DNA of 64,000 bases from assembly GCA_965206195.1 (NCBI GenBank), contig CBDBIZ010000011.1, forward strand, positions 496,001 to 560,000, written 5' to 3'. Made by a program: the position numbers and the translations under genes. The notes beneath the pieces are model-generated. The model saw nothing but the letters and a program-made list of their open reading frames with translations, was not told the DNA's origin and did not search any database. The stretch is from JAAOIF01 sp965206195. Its GTDB lineage: Bacteria; Pseudomonadota; Gammaproteobacteria; PS1; Pseudothioglobaceae. This document shows positions 27,575 to 35,827 of this stretch, piece by piece; the first letter of the stretch is position 1; every line of letters begins with the position of its first letter.

Positions 27575-27874
27575 TTATACTATTGGAGGGGTGCTGGGTA
27601 TTTTTAAGATAATTGATGCATAGATTGCATCTAGAGGAGACACTAACAAACTCGATTGGAGCATATAGCGCTTGACAAAGTTTACAGGTAAAGCAACATT
27701 GGCGTAACATTGTACACAATCATCGTGCACCTGCTCAGAGCAGCAATCCATATCAGTGTTAGCAACATGAGCCATATTATTGATATTGGCAGATGAAATA
27801 TTAATATCTGCACTTTGTGCGACATTAACAGTCAGAATCAAAATGAATAAAAATATAGATTGAGTAAACTTCAT
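27575..27874 (-). CDS. Small secreted Cys-rich protein of the copper cassette
   Basis: This roughly 99-residue protein is not assigned to a known family. It has a Sec signal peptide (MKFTQSIFLFILILTVNVAQSA) and a cluster of four cysteines with acidic and His residues, DMDCCSEQVHDDCVQCYA, about 45-62 residues in. That could bind Cu(I). A hydrophobic segment follows, and the tail ends in Pro/Val. Position ahead of copA is the main hint of a copper role. An ATG 9 bases upstream (27883) overlaps a TATAAT and seems less likely. Confidence 0.6.
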   Translation of the reverse strand: MKFTQSIFLFILILTVNVAQSADINISSANINNMAHVANTDMDCCSEQVHDDCVQCYANVALPVNFVKRYMLQSSLLVSPLDAIYASIILKIPSTPPIV

Positions 27875-27881
27875 ACTTAAC

Positions 27882-27887
27882 ATTATA
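27882..27887 (-). promoter_or_regulatory. Probable -10 box of the copper cassette
   Basis: TATAAT on the minus strand lies exactly 7 bases before the ATG at 27874. If used, transcription would begin at or next to the start codon, giving a leaderless mRNA, in agreement with the lack of a ribosome-binding site there. The -35 region (ACTTAC at 17 bases) is poor, so an activator such as CueR or CopR may be needed. That is inference. Confidence 0.45.
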
Positions 27888-28994
27888 TCATAAAAAAATC
27901 TGTTGTAAGTCGTTTAAAAAATTATAACCTTTATCGCTTGGACGGACATGATTTGTTGTAATTTCTAATAAGCCTAAATCTTGCGCCTTATTAAGTTGTG
28001 TGCTGATGCTTTTAATATTTCTGCCAGTTGTTTGTTCAAATAAGCTCATAGCAAAACCTTGTTTAAGGCGCAAGGCATTGAGCATAAAATCAAAGCCCAA
28101 ATTCTCAATTTTTGTGATTTTCTTACCCGGACTACAAAGATAATCCTTAGGTGATTTTACCTTACGGGTTCTAACTATACGCTGTCCATTTGGGTGTGTA
28201 ATTTTTCCATGAGCACCCGCACCGATACCGATATAATCGCCAAATTGCCAGTAATTAAGGTTATGCTTGGACGGAGTTTTACCAAATGCCGACACTTCAT
28301 AGTGCCTAAAACCATTACATTCTAATAACGCTGCGCTGCGCTCACCCATTTGCCAAATATGGTCTGCTTTAGGTAAAATCGGTGGGAATTTAGCAAAGTA
28401 AGTATTGGGCTCGATGGTTAATTGATAAAACGAAATATGACTTGGGTTTAATTTAATCGCCTGATTAACACCACTCAAGCATTGCTCCAACGTTTGATTT
28501 TGCACACCATACATCAAATCAATATTAAAATTATCAAAAATTCTAGCTGCCTCAGTGCAAGCAAAAATCGCCTCATTAGCGTTATGAATACGCCCCAATG
28601 AGTACAAATGCTCATCATTAAACGACTGCACGCCAATCGAAAGACGGTTGATACCTATATTTTTAAAATTTTCAAATTTTTCTATTTCAAATGAACTAGG
28701 ATTGGTTTCTAGGGTAATTTCAATCTCTGAGTTAAGGTTTAGCCTTGATTTTAAGCCAATAAATAGCGCACTTAACTCATTAACACTCATCAAACTCGGC
28801 GTGCCACCACCGATAAAAATAGCGTGAATATTACGCCCTTGAATATAATCTAAATCATTGTCTAAATCTGCCAATAAGGCCTCTATATAACCGGTGTTAT
28901 TACTTCTTTCATGTGAATTAAAATCACAATAAGGGCATTTTTTAACGCACCATGGATAATGAATATATAATGTTAATAGTGGCAATGTAGGCAA
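27888..28994 (-). CDS. hemW: Radical SAM protein HemW
   Basis: HemW is a heme chaperone related to oxygen-independent coproporphyrinogen oxidase (HemN). The 368-residue protein has the radical-SAM cysteines in CVKKCPYCDFNSH near residue 16, then FIGGGTPSLM, INRLSIGVQSFNDEHL and a C-terminal winged-helix domain. The spacing CxxxCxxC without the extra HemN Cys favours HemW. It lies 5 bases after rdgB, a common pairing. Confidence 0.92.
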   Translation of the reverse strand: MPTLPLLTLYIHYPWCVKKCPYCDFNSHERSNNTGYIEALLADLDNDLDYIQGRNIHAIFIGGGTPSLMSVNELSALFIGLKSRLNLNSEIEITLETNPSSFEIEKFENFKNIGINRLSIGVQSFNDEHLYSLGRIHNANEAIFACTEAARIFDNFNIDLMYGVQNQTLEQCLSGVNQAIKLNPSHISFYQLTIEPNTYFAKFPPILPKADHIWQMGERSAALLECNGFRHYEVSAFGKTPSKHNLNYWQFGDYIGIGAGAHGKITHPNGQRIVRTRKVKSPKDYLCSPGKKITKIENLGFDFMLNALRLKQGFAMSLFEQTTGRNIKSISTQLNKAQDLGLLEITTNHVRPSDKGYNFLNDLQQIFL

Positions 28995-28999
28995 ACTTA

Positions 29000-29584
29000 T
29001 TATGTGTCTTTAAGCGATGTTAACAACGCCTTTAGAGCTTTTCCCCGATGAGAAATTCGATTTTTTTCAGCTGCTGATAATTCAGCTGCTGTACAATTTT
29101 GTGTAGGCAAATAAAAAACTGGATCATAGCCAAAACCATTTTCACCTGCCTTTTTACTTGATATTTGTCCTTCCCAGCCGCGTTGAATAATAATAGGGGT
29201 TGAATCATTGGCGTGCTCAACAAATACAATCGCACACCAAAAACGCGCATCTCGATTGGTCTTATCCTGCATATCAACTAGCAGTTTTTGCGTATTGGCC
29301 TCATCGTCTCCATGATTGCCAGCGTAGCGCGCTGAGTAAATACCAGGCGCGCCAGCTAGAGCATCCACTACTAATCCAGAGTCATCCGCTAAAGCTGGTA
29401 AGCTTGATTGTTGGGCTGCATTACGCGCCTTAATCAGTGCGTTTTCAACAAAAGTTAACTCCGTTTCTGGCACTTCCTTGACTTGCATTTGCGACATCGA
29501 GACCACTTGATAAACATTCTTTAGCATGATGTTAAATTCTTTAATCTTGCCCTTGTTGTTGCTGGCTAAAATGATTTTTTTCAT
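29000..29584 (-). CDS. rdgB: dITP/XTP pyrophosphatase RdgB
   Basis: RdgB (HAM1 family) hydrolyses non-canonical purine triphosphates such as dITP and XTP to keep them out of DNA. The 194-residue protein opens with IILASNNKGKIKEF and has LADDSGLVVDALAGAPGIYSARYAG and EGQISSKKAGENGFGYDPVF, all core family motifs. It is divergent from rpiA with only 40 bases between and continues into hemW. Confidence 0.95.
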   Translation of the reverse strand: MKKIILASNNKGKIKEFNIMLKNVYQVVSMSQMQVKEVPETELTFVENALIKARNAAQQSSLPALADDSGLVVDALAGAPGIYSARYAGNHGDDEANTQKLLVDMQDKTNRDARFWCAIVFVEHANDSTPIIIQRGWEGQISSKKAGENGFGYDPVFYLPTQNCTAAELSAAEKNRISHRGKALKALLTSLKDT

Positions 29585-29624
29585 CGTGTATAATTATTTG
29601 AAAATTTTAAAAAAAGGAACACTC

Positions 29625-30284
29625 ATGACGCAAGACGAAATGAAACAAGTCGTCGCCCAAGCCGCGCTTAAATACGTAATAAAAGATACCATTATAGGCG
29701 TAGGTACTGGCTCTACAGCAAATTTTTTTATTGATGCGCTCGCCACCATAAAAAATGATATTAAAGGCGCGGTAGCTAGCTCAATTGCCACTCAAGAGCG
29801 CCTAGAGAATCATGGTATTAAGGTGTTTGACCTGAATGAAGTCGGGCATATGTCGGTTTATATTGATGGTTGTGATGAATCTGACAATCAACTTAACCTT
29901 ATTAAAGGAGGTGGCGGTGCACTAACCCGTGAAAAAATTGTAGCAGCAGTGGCGGATAAGTTTGTCTGTATTGCTGATGAGTCAAAACTAGTATCAGTCA
30001 TAGGTGATTTTCCACTGCCAGTTGAAGTCATTCCTATGGCAACGAACCATGTTAAACGCCAGATTGAACGCCATATCGGCGGACAAGCAATTTTGCGCAA
30101 CTTTACCACCGATAATGGCAATCTAATTTTAGATGTGAAAGGCTTAAAAATTACCAACCCTAAAGCGGTAGAAAATCAACTCAACAGCATTGTTGGCGTG
30201 GTTACTAATGGCTTATTTGCCGATCAAAATGCAGATGTATTATTGCTCGGTACGCCAAACGGTGTTAAGGTTATTAAGGGCTAA
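29625..30284 (+). CDS. rpiA: Ribose-5-phosphate isomerase A
   Basis: RpiA interconverts ribose-5-phosphate and ribulose-5-phosphate, linking the pentose phosphate path and the Calvin cycle. The ATG at 29625 follows AAAGGAAC and gives the standard 219-residue enzyme. An upstream in-frame ATG lies in rdgB. Motifs are IIGVGTGSTANFFIDAL, YIDGCDESDNQLNLIKGGGGAL with the catalytic Asp and Glu area, and EVIPMATNHVKRQ. An extended -10 (TGTATAAT at 29587-29594) precedes it. The 3' end overlaps bepA by 4 bases, convergently. Confidence 0.96.
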   Translation: MTQDEMKQVVAQAALKYVIKDTIIGVGTGSTANFFIDALATIKNDIKGAVASSIATQERLENHGIKVFDLNEVGHMSVYIDGCDESDNQLNLIKGGGGALTREKIVAAVADKFVCIADESKLVSVIGDFPLPVEVIPMATNHVKRQIERHIGGQAILRNFTTDNGNLILDVKGLKITNPKAVENQLNSIVGVVTNGLFADQNADVLLLGTPNGVKVIKG

Positions 30285-31612
30285 TTTTCGTAAAAACTTA
30301 ACATTTGCTCCAAGCGCTCAATCTTAACGCTAAGCACATCAAACAAATCTTGAGAATTGGTTAATGACTGGGCGCGCTTATAATGCCCGAGCGCCTTAAC
30401 TAGATTGCCTTGCACAATTAAAGCTTTGGCAGTTTGAATATGCACGCGGTCAAAAGCACCTTGTTCAACAAACAACGATGCTAAAAATTGATACGATTGA
30501 TAACTGCCTTGATGGGTGCGTAAAAAAGGTTTGAGGGTTGCAATTGCTAGATCAAGTTGTCCGTTATCTTGGTAAGCCTTGGCTGCATAATAAATACTAG
30601 GCTCATCGTCTTCAAGTAAATTATTTTTATCAAAATATTGCTGAGCTTTGTCAATATTACCCAATTTTGCAGCGATACGTCCTGCCAAAATATTGCTAGG
30701 CTTGCTGTTATTGAGTGCTAATAATTTGTCCAGATGTTGTTTTGCAATTTGATATTTTTGTTTTTGTAGTGCATCATAAGCTTTCATATAATGAGTAATT
30801 GCCAAGTCCTCTTGTGCTTTAATTGTGCCTTGTTGATGGTAGTATAATTTTGCCTTAATGGTCTTATATTCAAAAGAATCCTTTCGATAGTTATGACCTG
30901 GGAGTCTTGTAACCCGCTGCAGACTATCAGAAATACGATTAACACTCAGTGGATGAGTACGCAAAAACTCTGTCGCATTTTGACTGTCTTTAAGTTTTGT
31001 AAAAAAATCTGACATACCTCGTGGATTAAAGCCCGATTTAATCAACATGCTGGTACCAATCCTATCTGCCTCCCATTCATGCTCGCGAGTAAAGTTAATG
31101 CTTTGTTGCGTGGCATTGGCAATGGTTGAAGTCGCTATTGCCTCGGTAGCATCACCATCATCGAGTAGTGCCGCAAATATCAAACCAGCAAGTAATAAAT
31201 AATTTTGCTTGCTGGATTTTTTGCTAAAACGATTTAAGTGGTTTTGAGTAACATGTGATATTTCATGTGATAACACACCAGCCAACTCGGATTCGGATTC
31301 GGATTCTAATAACAGCCCTGTATGCACTCCAATATAACCGTAAGCACCAGCAAAAGCGTTGATACTACTATCATTCAAAAATAAAAATCCAAAATGTTTA
31401 TTAGGATTTTGACTATAAGTGCTTAGCTCATGACCTAACTTATCTAAATAAGTAGTGGCTTCCACATCTTCAATAACTGCGTTAGTTTGCCAAATAAGTT
31501 GTAAAAATTGATTGCCAAGTTTTTTCTCACTTAGCGACTCAGATGCCGTTAACTCAGGCACTTCAAATGCGAATGCGTTGAAGCATATCAATAATAAGAA
31601 AAATTTACTCAT
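30281..31612 (-). CDS. bepA: BepA-like periplasmic M48 metalloprotease with TPR repeats
   Basis: BepA (YfgC) assists assembly and degrades misassembled outer-membrane proteins such as LptD. The 443-residue protein has a signal peptide, the zinc motif LSHEISHVTQNH near residue 114, the third-ligand motif EHEWEADRIGTSML, and tetratricopeptide repeats from about residue 260 to the end. The charged stretch ESESESE just before the HExxH region is unusual. The gene is transcribed alone toward rpiA. Confidence 0.9.
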   Translation of the reverse strand: MSKFFLLLICFNAFAFEVPELTASESLSEKKLGNQFLQLIWQTNAVIEDVEATTYLDKLGHELSTYSQNPNKHFGFLFLNDSSINAFAGAYGYIGVHTGLLLESESESELAGVLSHEISHVTQNHLNRFSKKSSKQNYLLLAGLIFAALLDDGDATEAIATSTIANATQQSINFTREHEWEADRIGTSMLIKSGFNPRGMSDFFTKLKDSQNATEFLRTHPLSVNRISDSLQRVTRLPGHNYRKDSFEYKTIKAKLYYHQQGTIKAQEDLAITHYMKAYDALQKQKYQIAKQHLDKLLALNNSKPSNILAGRIAAKLGNIDKAQQYFDKNNLLEDDEPSIYYAAKAYQDNGQLDLAIATLKPFLRTHQGSYQSYQFLASLFVEQGAFDRVHIQTAKALIVQGNLVKALGHYKRAQSLTNSQDLFDVLSVKIERLEQMLSFYEN

Positions 31613-31655
31613 GACCCATTTTATTTTACCCCCAGAACTTTGCTCATAAAAAAAT

Positions 31656-31717
31656 TGTCAATTTGCAATTTTAAATTGACAGTAAAAAATTCAAATGTTT
31701 AAAAATTATGCTATAAT
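31656..31717 (+). promoter_or_regulatory. tusA-dsrE2 promoter with operator-like dyad
   Basis: TGTCAATTT (31656-31664) and AAATTGACA (31673-31681) form a perfect 9-base inverted repeat with an 8-base spacer. Thirty bases later is an extended -10, TGCTATAAT, with TATAAT at 31712-31717, then 71 bases to the tusA start. The dyad ends at about -43 relative to the expected start site, where an activator would bind. The regulator is not known. Confidence 0.5.
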
Positions 31718-31788
31718 GTTCGATTATTAGTAACTATTAGTTGTTGCTAATATTATTTTATTTTTTACTACTAATAAGGAGCCCTACA

Positions 31789-32013
31789 ATGGCTGACGAA
31801 ACCTTAGACGCATCAGGCTTAAACTGCCCATTGCCAATTTTAAAAACTAAAAAAGCGCTCAGCAAAATGGATGCCGGAAAAATATTAGAGGTCATTTCAA
31901 CTGATGCAGGCTCTGTTAAAGATATTGAGGCTTTTTGTAACCAAACTGGCAACAAACTTATTTCAACAATTGAAAATGATGATAAATACGTTTTTACCAT
32001 TGAAAAACTTTAA
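31789..32013 (+). CDS. tusA: Sulfur carrier protein TusA
   Basis: TusA moves sulfane sulfur as a persulfide on a conserved cysteine. In sulfur oxidisers it delivers sulfur to the reverse dissimilatory sulfite reductase or sHdr route. The 74-residue protein shows the signature LNCPLPILKTKKAL, with the CPxP cysteine at residue 13. The ATG at 31789 is chosen over an upstream in-frame start because AAGGAG precedes it at good spacing. dsrE2 follows in 23 bases. Confidence 0.93.
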   Translation: MADETLDASGLNCPLPILKTKKALSKMDAGKILEVISTDAGSVKDIEAFCNQTGNKLISTIENDDKYVFTIEKL

Positions 32014-32036
32014 CAACAAACTCTGGAGAGAAAAAT

Positions 32037-32555
32037 ATGTCTGATGATAGCAACAAAATGACAATCATTGCCACCAAAGGTACTTTTGATTGGGCGTTTC
32101 CTCCTTTTATTATTGCCTCAACAGGTGTTGCGATGGATAAAGAAGTGAGCATATTCTTTACTTTTTATGGCTTAAATTTGTTATTAAAAGACATTTCTAA
32201 GTTAAAAGTAACCCCGATTGGCAATCCGTCAATGCCAATGAAGATGCCTTTTGGACCTGAGTGGTTGCAGAAAATTAATTTCGGTCCTAAAATTCCTAAT
32301 TTATTATGGAATATTCCAGGTGCAGATGTACTGGTTACTTACTTAATGAAAAAAACCATGACAAAACATGGTGTTGCTAAATTAGAAGATTTGCGCGCCA
32401 TGTGTCAAGAGTTTGATGTTAAATTTATTGCCTGTGAAATGACGGTTGAGTTATTTGGATACGAAAAAACAGACTTTATTGATGGTATTGAATTTGCAGG
32501 TGCGGCTTCATACTTTGATGAGGCGGCATCAGGTAATCACCACCTATATATGTAA
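32037..32555 (+). CDS. dsrE2: DsrE2-like sulfurtransferase
   Basis: DsrE2 proteins accompany TusA in sulfur-oxidising bacteria and hold persulfide sulfur; they are thought to be membrane associated. The 172-residue protein has the DsrE-fold start MTIIATKGTFDWAFPPF, a hydrophobic helix in EVSIFFTFYGLNLLL, and the conserved Cys in FIACEMTVELFGY near residue 138. An AGAGAAAA ribosome-binding site precedes it. The pair tusA-dsrE2 is the core of a known cluster (rhd-tusA-dsrE2); no rhodanese gene is attached here. Confidence 0.9.
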   Translation: MSDDSNKMTIIATKGTFDWAFPPFIIASTGVAMDKEVSIFFTFYGLNLLLKDISKLKVTPIGNPSMPMKMPFGPEWLQKINFGPKIPNLLWNIPGADVLVTYLMKKTMTKHGVAKLEDLRAMCQEFDVKFIACEMTVELFGYEKTDFIDGIEFAGAASYFDEAASGNHHLYM

Positions 32556-32619
32556 TTTTTTTATCAGATTTTGTTGCAACCTTTTTGTAATAGCACTTTC
32601 TTTTTTAATGCTTTAGCCC

Positions 32620-32660
32620 GTCTGCCCTAGGCAGACTACGCACTTCGGTGTCTTTTTTTT
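32620..32660 (+). terminator. Double-hairpin terminator after dsrE2
   Basis: A perfect 7-base stem, GTCTGCC-CTA-GGCAGAC (32620-32636), is followed by GCAC-TTCG-GTGT and a run of eight T (32653-32660). This would stop transcripts of the tusA-dsrE2 operon. Confidence 0.65.
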
Positions 32661-32754
32661 GTTTTACTGCGTTGTAGTTCACAAAATTCTTGGTCATGTA
32701 CTCATATGTAGGCTCCCTGTGAATTGTATTTTTACGCCCTGTAAAACAAAAAAC
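32653..32754. repeat. Palindromic intergenic element
   Basis: TTTTTTGTTTTAC at 32655-32667 is the exact reverse complement of GTAAAACAAAAAA at 32741-32753. Nested inside are TTCACA near 32678 and TGTGAA near 32719. The whole 100 bases can fold on itself and has no coding frame, which is the look of a MITE or intergenic repeat family. The A/T-rich arms also add to the terminators on each side. Confidence 0.45.
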
Positions 32755-32805
32755 ACTCACTAAAAATTTGGCTTATAAAAAAGAAATACTTACAAAAATA
32801 CTATT

Positions 32806-32830
32806 AAAAACCGATTTTTGGCGGTTTTTT
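32806..32830. terminator. Bidirectional terminator
   Basis: AAAAACCG (32806-32813) pairs with CGGTTTTT (32822-32829) around ATTTTTGG, flanked by A on one side and T on the other. It works as a terminator on either strand and overlaps the stop codon of the minus-strand HAD gene. Confidence 0.6.
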
Positions 32831-33482
32831 ATGTCCAATCTAAGCTCAACCAATCCCGCTGTTTTGCTATTTTTTGCAAAATGTCATCAGCATGTACAAC
32901 AATAGGATTATCAACCAATTCTAATAACGGCAAATCATTATGCGAATCTGAGTAGAAATAAGCGCCTTCTGGGCTTTCACCTGTTTTTTCTAACCACGTA
33001 TTTAGGTGACGAATTTTGCCCGATTGAAAACATGGCTCACCAGTCACCCTACCTGTGTATTGCCCATTTTTAATTTCAAGCTCAGTTGCGAGTAAATTAT
33101 CAATACCATATTGCGCAGCAATCGGCTGGGCTACGAAGCGATTGGTGGCAGTAATGACTAATAAAATATCGCCTTGCTCTCGATGCATATTAACCACAGC
33201 TTGGGCTTTGGGTAAAATAATCGGTGCAATTTTTAGCTGCATAAATTGCTCATGCCAAGTGTTTAATATTTTGCTATCACTACTTGCTAATGGGGCTAGG
33301 CAAAATTCTAAGTAGTCATTAATATTGAGCTGACCCAAAGCGTATTGGCCAAAAAAATATTGATTTTTTACTTGATAAGTATCGGTGTCTACCACACCAA
33401 TTTCACTTAAAAATTCTCCCCATAAAAAGTCACTGTCGCCAGCAATTAGAGTTTGGTCTAAATCAAAAATAGCTAATGACAT
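32829..33482 (-). CDS. HAD-IB family phosphatase (SerB-like)
   Basis: The 217-residue protein is a haloacid-dehalogenase-superfamily hydrolase of subfamily IB. Motif I is FDLDQTLIAGDSD (residues 5-17), with the nucleophile Asp and the second Asp. Motif II is VITATNRFV and motifs III-IV are YFYSDSHNDLPLLELV. Its relatives are phosphoserine phosphatase-like proteins of unknown substrate; histidinol-phosphate and phosphoserine are both possible. It starts 19 bases after hemL and ends in a terminator. Confidence 0.85.
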   Translation of the reverse strand: MSLAIFDLDQTLIAGDSDFLWGEFLSEIGVVDTDTYQVKNQYFFGQYALGQLNINDYLEFCLAPLASSDSKILNTWHEQFMQLKIAPIILPKAQAVVNMHREQGDILLVITATNRFVAQPIAAQYGIDNLLATELEIKNGQYTGRVTGEPCFQSGKIRHLNTWLEKTGESPEGAYFYSDSHNDLPLLELVDNPIVVHADDILQKIAKQRDWLSLDWT

Positions 33483-33501
33483 AAGGTAAGGGTGGCTCTA
33501 A

Positions 33502-34785
33502 TTACAATTTTGCCAATGCACGCCCAGCGGCATTAATGGTATTTTGTATGTCTTGTTGCGTATGTGCAGAAGAGACAAAACCTGCTTCATACGCAGAAGG
33601 TGCCATATAAACGCCTTCATCCAACATTAAATGATAAAAACTTTTAAAACGCGCTATATCACATTGAGAAGTTTGGGCAAAATTCGTCACGATTTGCGTA
33701 TCGGTAAAAAACAAACCAAACATACCCCCCACCATATTCGCAGTCATGGCGATATTGTACTCTTTGGCTTTAGCCAATATACCTGTTGTTAATCGCTTAA
33801 CTTTTTTACCAAGTGTTTCGTAAAATTCTCTATCAACTGATAAGGCGTTGAGCATGGCTAAGCCTGCCGACATACTGATTGGATTGCCTGAGAGCGTACC
33901 TGCCTGATACACAGGACCAAGTGGTGCAATATATTCCATAATCTCACGCTTGCCGCCAAATGCGCCAACGGGCAAGCCACCGCCAATCACTTTGCCAAGC
34001 GTAGTCAAGTCTGGTTTGACACCATAATACGCCTGCGCACCACCAAGTGCTACGCGAAAACCGCTCATCACCTCATCAAAAATTAATACCACGCCGTGTT
34101 CATTACAAGTCTCGCGCAAGCCTTGTAAAAATCCGTCAACGGGCACAATACAGTTCATGTTACCCGCCACAGGCTCAACAATAATGCACGCCACTTCATC
34201 ACCCACCTCACTCAACACCTCACGTACTTGCTCAATATTGTTGTACTCTAAAGTCAGCGTATGCTGCGCTAAATCAGCGGGTACCCCAGGCGAAGTTGGC
34301 ACGCCAAGTGTGAGTGCCCCTGAGCCTGCTTTAACCAATAACGAATCTGAATGCCCATGATAACAACCTTCAAATTTGATAATTTTATCACGCCCAGTAT
34401 AACCACGCGCTAGGCGAATCGCACTCATGGTGGCTTCAGTGCCAGAGCTGACCATACGCACCAGTTCAATTGATGGCATCAGCTCGCAAACTTTGTTCGC
34501 AAGCGTGGTTTCTATTGCAGTGGGCGCACCAAAACCTAGACCATTTTCTAAGGTAGTTTTGACCGCATTAACCACCTCTTGATTGGCGTGCCCTAAAATC
34601 ATCGGCCCCCAGGAAGCAACATAATCAATATATTGTTTATTATCTGCATCAAATAAATACGCACCCTCACCACGGGTAAAGAATAGCGGATTGCCACCCA
34701 CGCCGTTAAACGCCCGTACTGGCGAATTAACGCCGCCTGGGATGACTTGTTTTGCTTGTTCAAATAAAATGTCTGATTGGCTCAT
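33502..34785 (-). CDS. hemL: Glutamate-1-semialdehyde 2,1-aminomutase
   Basis: HemL makes 5-aminolevulinate, the first committed tetrapyrrole precursor, in the C5 pathway. The 427-residue PLP enzyme has PGGVNSPVRAF at the N-terminus, MVSSGTEATMSAIRLARG, IFDEVMSGFRVA, and the PLP-lysine motif TLGKVIGGGLPVGAFGG near residue 265. AAGGAAC precedes the ATG. It follows holB by 15 bases, at the end of the mltG-tmk-holB transcript. Confidence 0.97.
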   Translation of the reverse strand: MSQSDILFEQAKQVIPGGVNSPVRAFNGVGGNPLFFTRGEGAYLFDADNKQYIDYVASWGPMILGHANQEVVNAVKTTLENGLGFGAPTAIETTLANKVCELMPSIELVRMVSSGTEATMSAIRLARGYTGRDKIIKFEGCYHGHSDSLLVKAGSGALTLGVPTSPGVPADLAQHTLTLEYNNIEQVREVLSEVGDEVACIIVEPVAGNMNCIVPVDGFLQGLRETCNEHGVVLIFDEVMSGFRVALGGAQAYYGVKPDLTTLGKVIGGGLPVGAFGGKREIMEYIAPLGPVYQAGTLSGNPISMSAGLAMLNALSVDREFYETLGKKVKRLTTGILAKAKEYNIAMTANMVGGMFGLFFTDTQIVTNFAQTSQCDIARFKSFYHLMLDEGVYMAPSAYEAGFVSSAHTQQDIQNTINAAGRALAKL

Positions 34786-34800
34786 AAAGTTCCTTTTTCT

Positions 34801-35808
34801 CTACGCTTGGGTAATGGTGGGATAGTGTTTAAGGTGGGTAATGTGCGACCACACAATTAAAACATTATCCAATAATAATTTAATGTTCACGCTTGTTTTT
34901 GACAAGTTGATGGCATGATAAATGTCGTTTAATAGTCTAAATAAAAAATCAGTTTGAACCGCTCGGACTATTTTATTAAGTTCAACCAGACCCCCTTCAT
35001 GATTCAACGATTTCAGGCGAATCGCCTCAATTACTAAATTTTGCAAACAATCAAGTACCACGACTTCATGGCCTGCAAAATCTTCAACTTGGTTAATCAT
35101 AGTGGGATGAATGGCAATATTTAACAATTGGTTTTGCCAGTGTTGATAATGAATAAAGCCATCACTCGATAATTCTAAAAGCACCTTAAAAGGCACGCCG
35201 TGAGTATTTTCCAAAAGTTGTGCCACATCAAAATCCTGGTTTTGCGCATCACTAATCTGCCCTTCAATCCACATCTGAGTAGCTAAATCATACGCAGGAG
35301 CAATATGCACGCTTTGACAACGCGAGACAATCGTCATTGGCAAATTCTCAGGACTATGTGCCAGCAAAATAATCAGCGTATTTTCTCTAGGCTCTTCCAA
35401 AGTTTTAAGCAAACTATTAGCAGCACTAACATTCATTTCATCGCCGTAAAACAACACCCCAATCTGCAAACCATCGGCGGTTTTATTCAGCGCCTCACAA
35501 AAAGTACGAACTTGGTCAATGCGAATATTCTTTGACAAAACGCCTTTATCATTCGCCTCAGTACGGCAATACAATAGATTGGGATAATGCGAACGACGAA
35601 TCAGAGTCGGCACCTGTAATATCTCTGTAGGATTATCCTTAGTAATTTTCTCCTCATCACCAATCAACAGTCCCACCAAAGACTGCATCAGCTCAAACTT
35701 ACCCATCTTTGGTGCGCCTGTAATCAACAAAGCGTGTGGTAGGTGATTTTGCTCAATCATTTGTTTAAGCTTTGTAAAAGCATCTTTGTGCCAAGGCAGG
35801 GTGTTCAT
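34801..35808 (-). CDS. holB: DNA polymerase III delta-prime subunit
   Basis: HolB is the stator subunit of the clamp loader. The 335-residue protein starts with LPHALLITGAPKMGKFELMQSLVG, a degenerate P-loop, and has the sensor-like segment AANSLLKTLEEPRENTLIILLAH and SRCQSVHI. The zinc-binding cysteines present in many delta-prime proteins are missing in the expected place: only one Cys lies in PNLLYCRTEAND. It normally follows tmk directly; here the R-M island lies between, with a 19-base gap after mod. Confidence 0.9.
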   Translation of the reverse strand: MNTLPWHKDAFTKLKQMIEQNHLPHALLITGAPKMGKFELMQSLVGLLIGDEEKITKDNPTEILQVPTLIRRSHYPNLLYCRTEANDKGVLSKNIRIDQVRTFCEALNKTADGLQIGVLFYGDEMNVSAANSLLKTLEEPRENTLIILLAHSPENLPMTIVSRCQSVHIAPAYDLATQMWIEGQISDAQNQDFDVAQLLENTHGVPFKVLLELSSDGFIHYQHWQNQLLNIAIHPTMINQVEDFAGHEVVVLDCLQNLVIEAIRLKSLNHEGGLVELNKIVRAVQTDFLFRLLNDIYHAINLSKTSVNIKLLLDNVLIVWSHITHLKHYPTITQA

Positions 35809-35827
35809 AATGATGTAGAGATATTCA

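Noticed and set aside
31676..31717. TTGACA at 31676 as the -35 of the TATAAT at 31712
   Set aside because: The spacing is 30 bases, far from 17; TTGACA is better explained as one arm of the inverted repeat.
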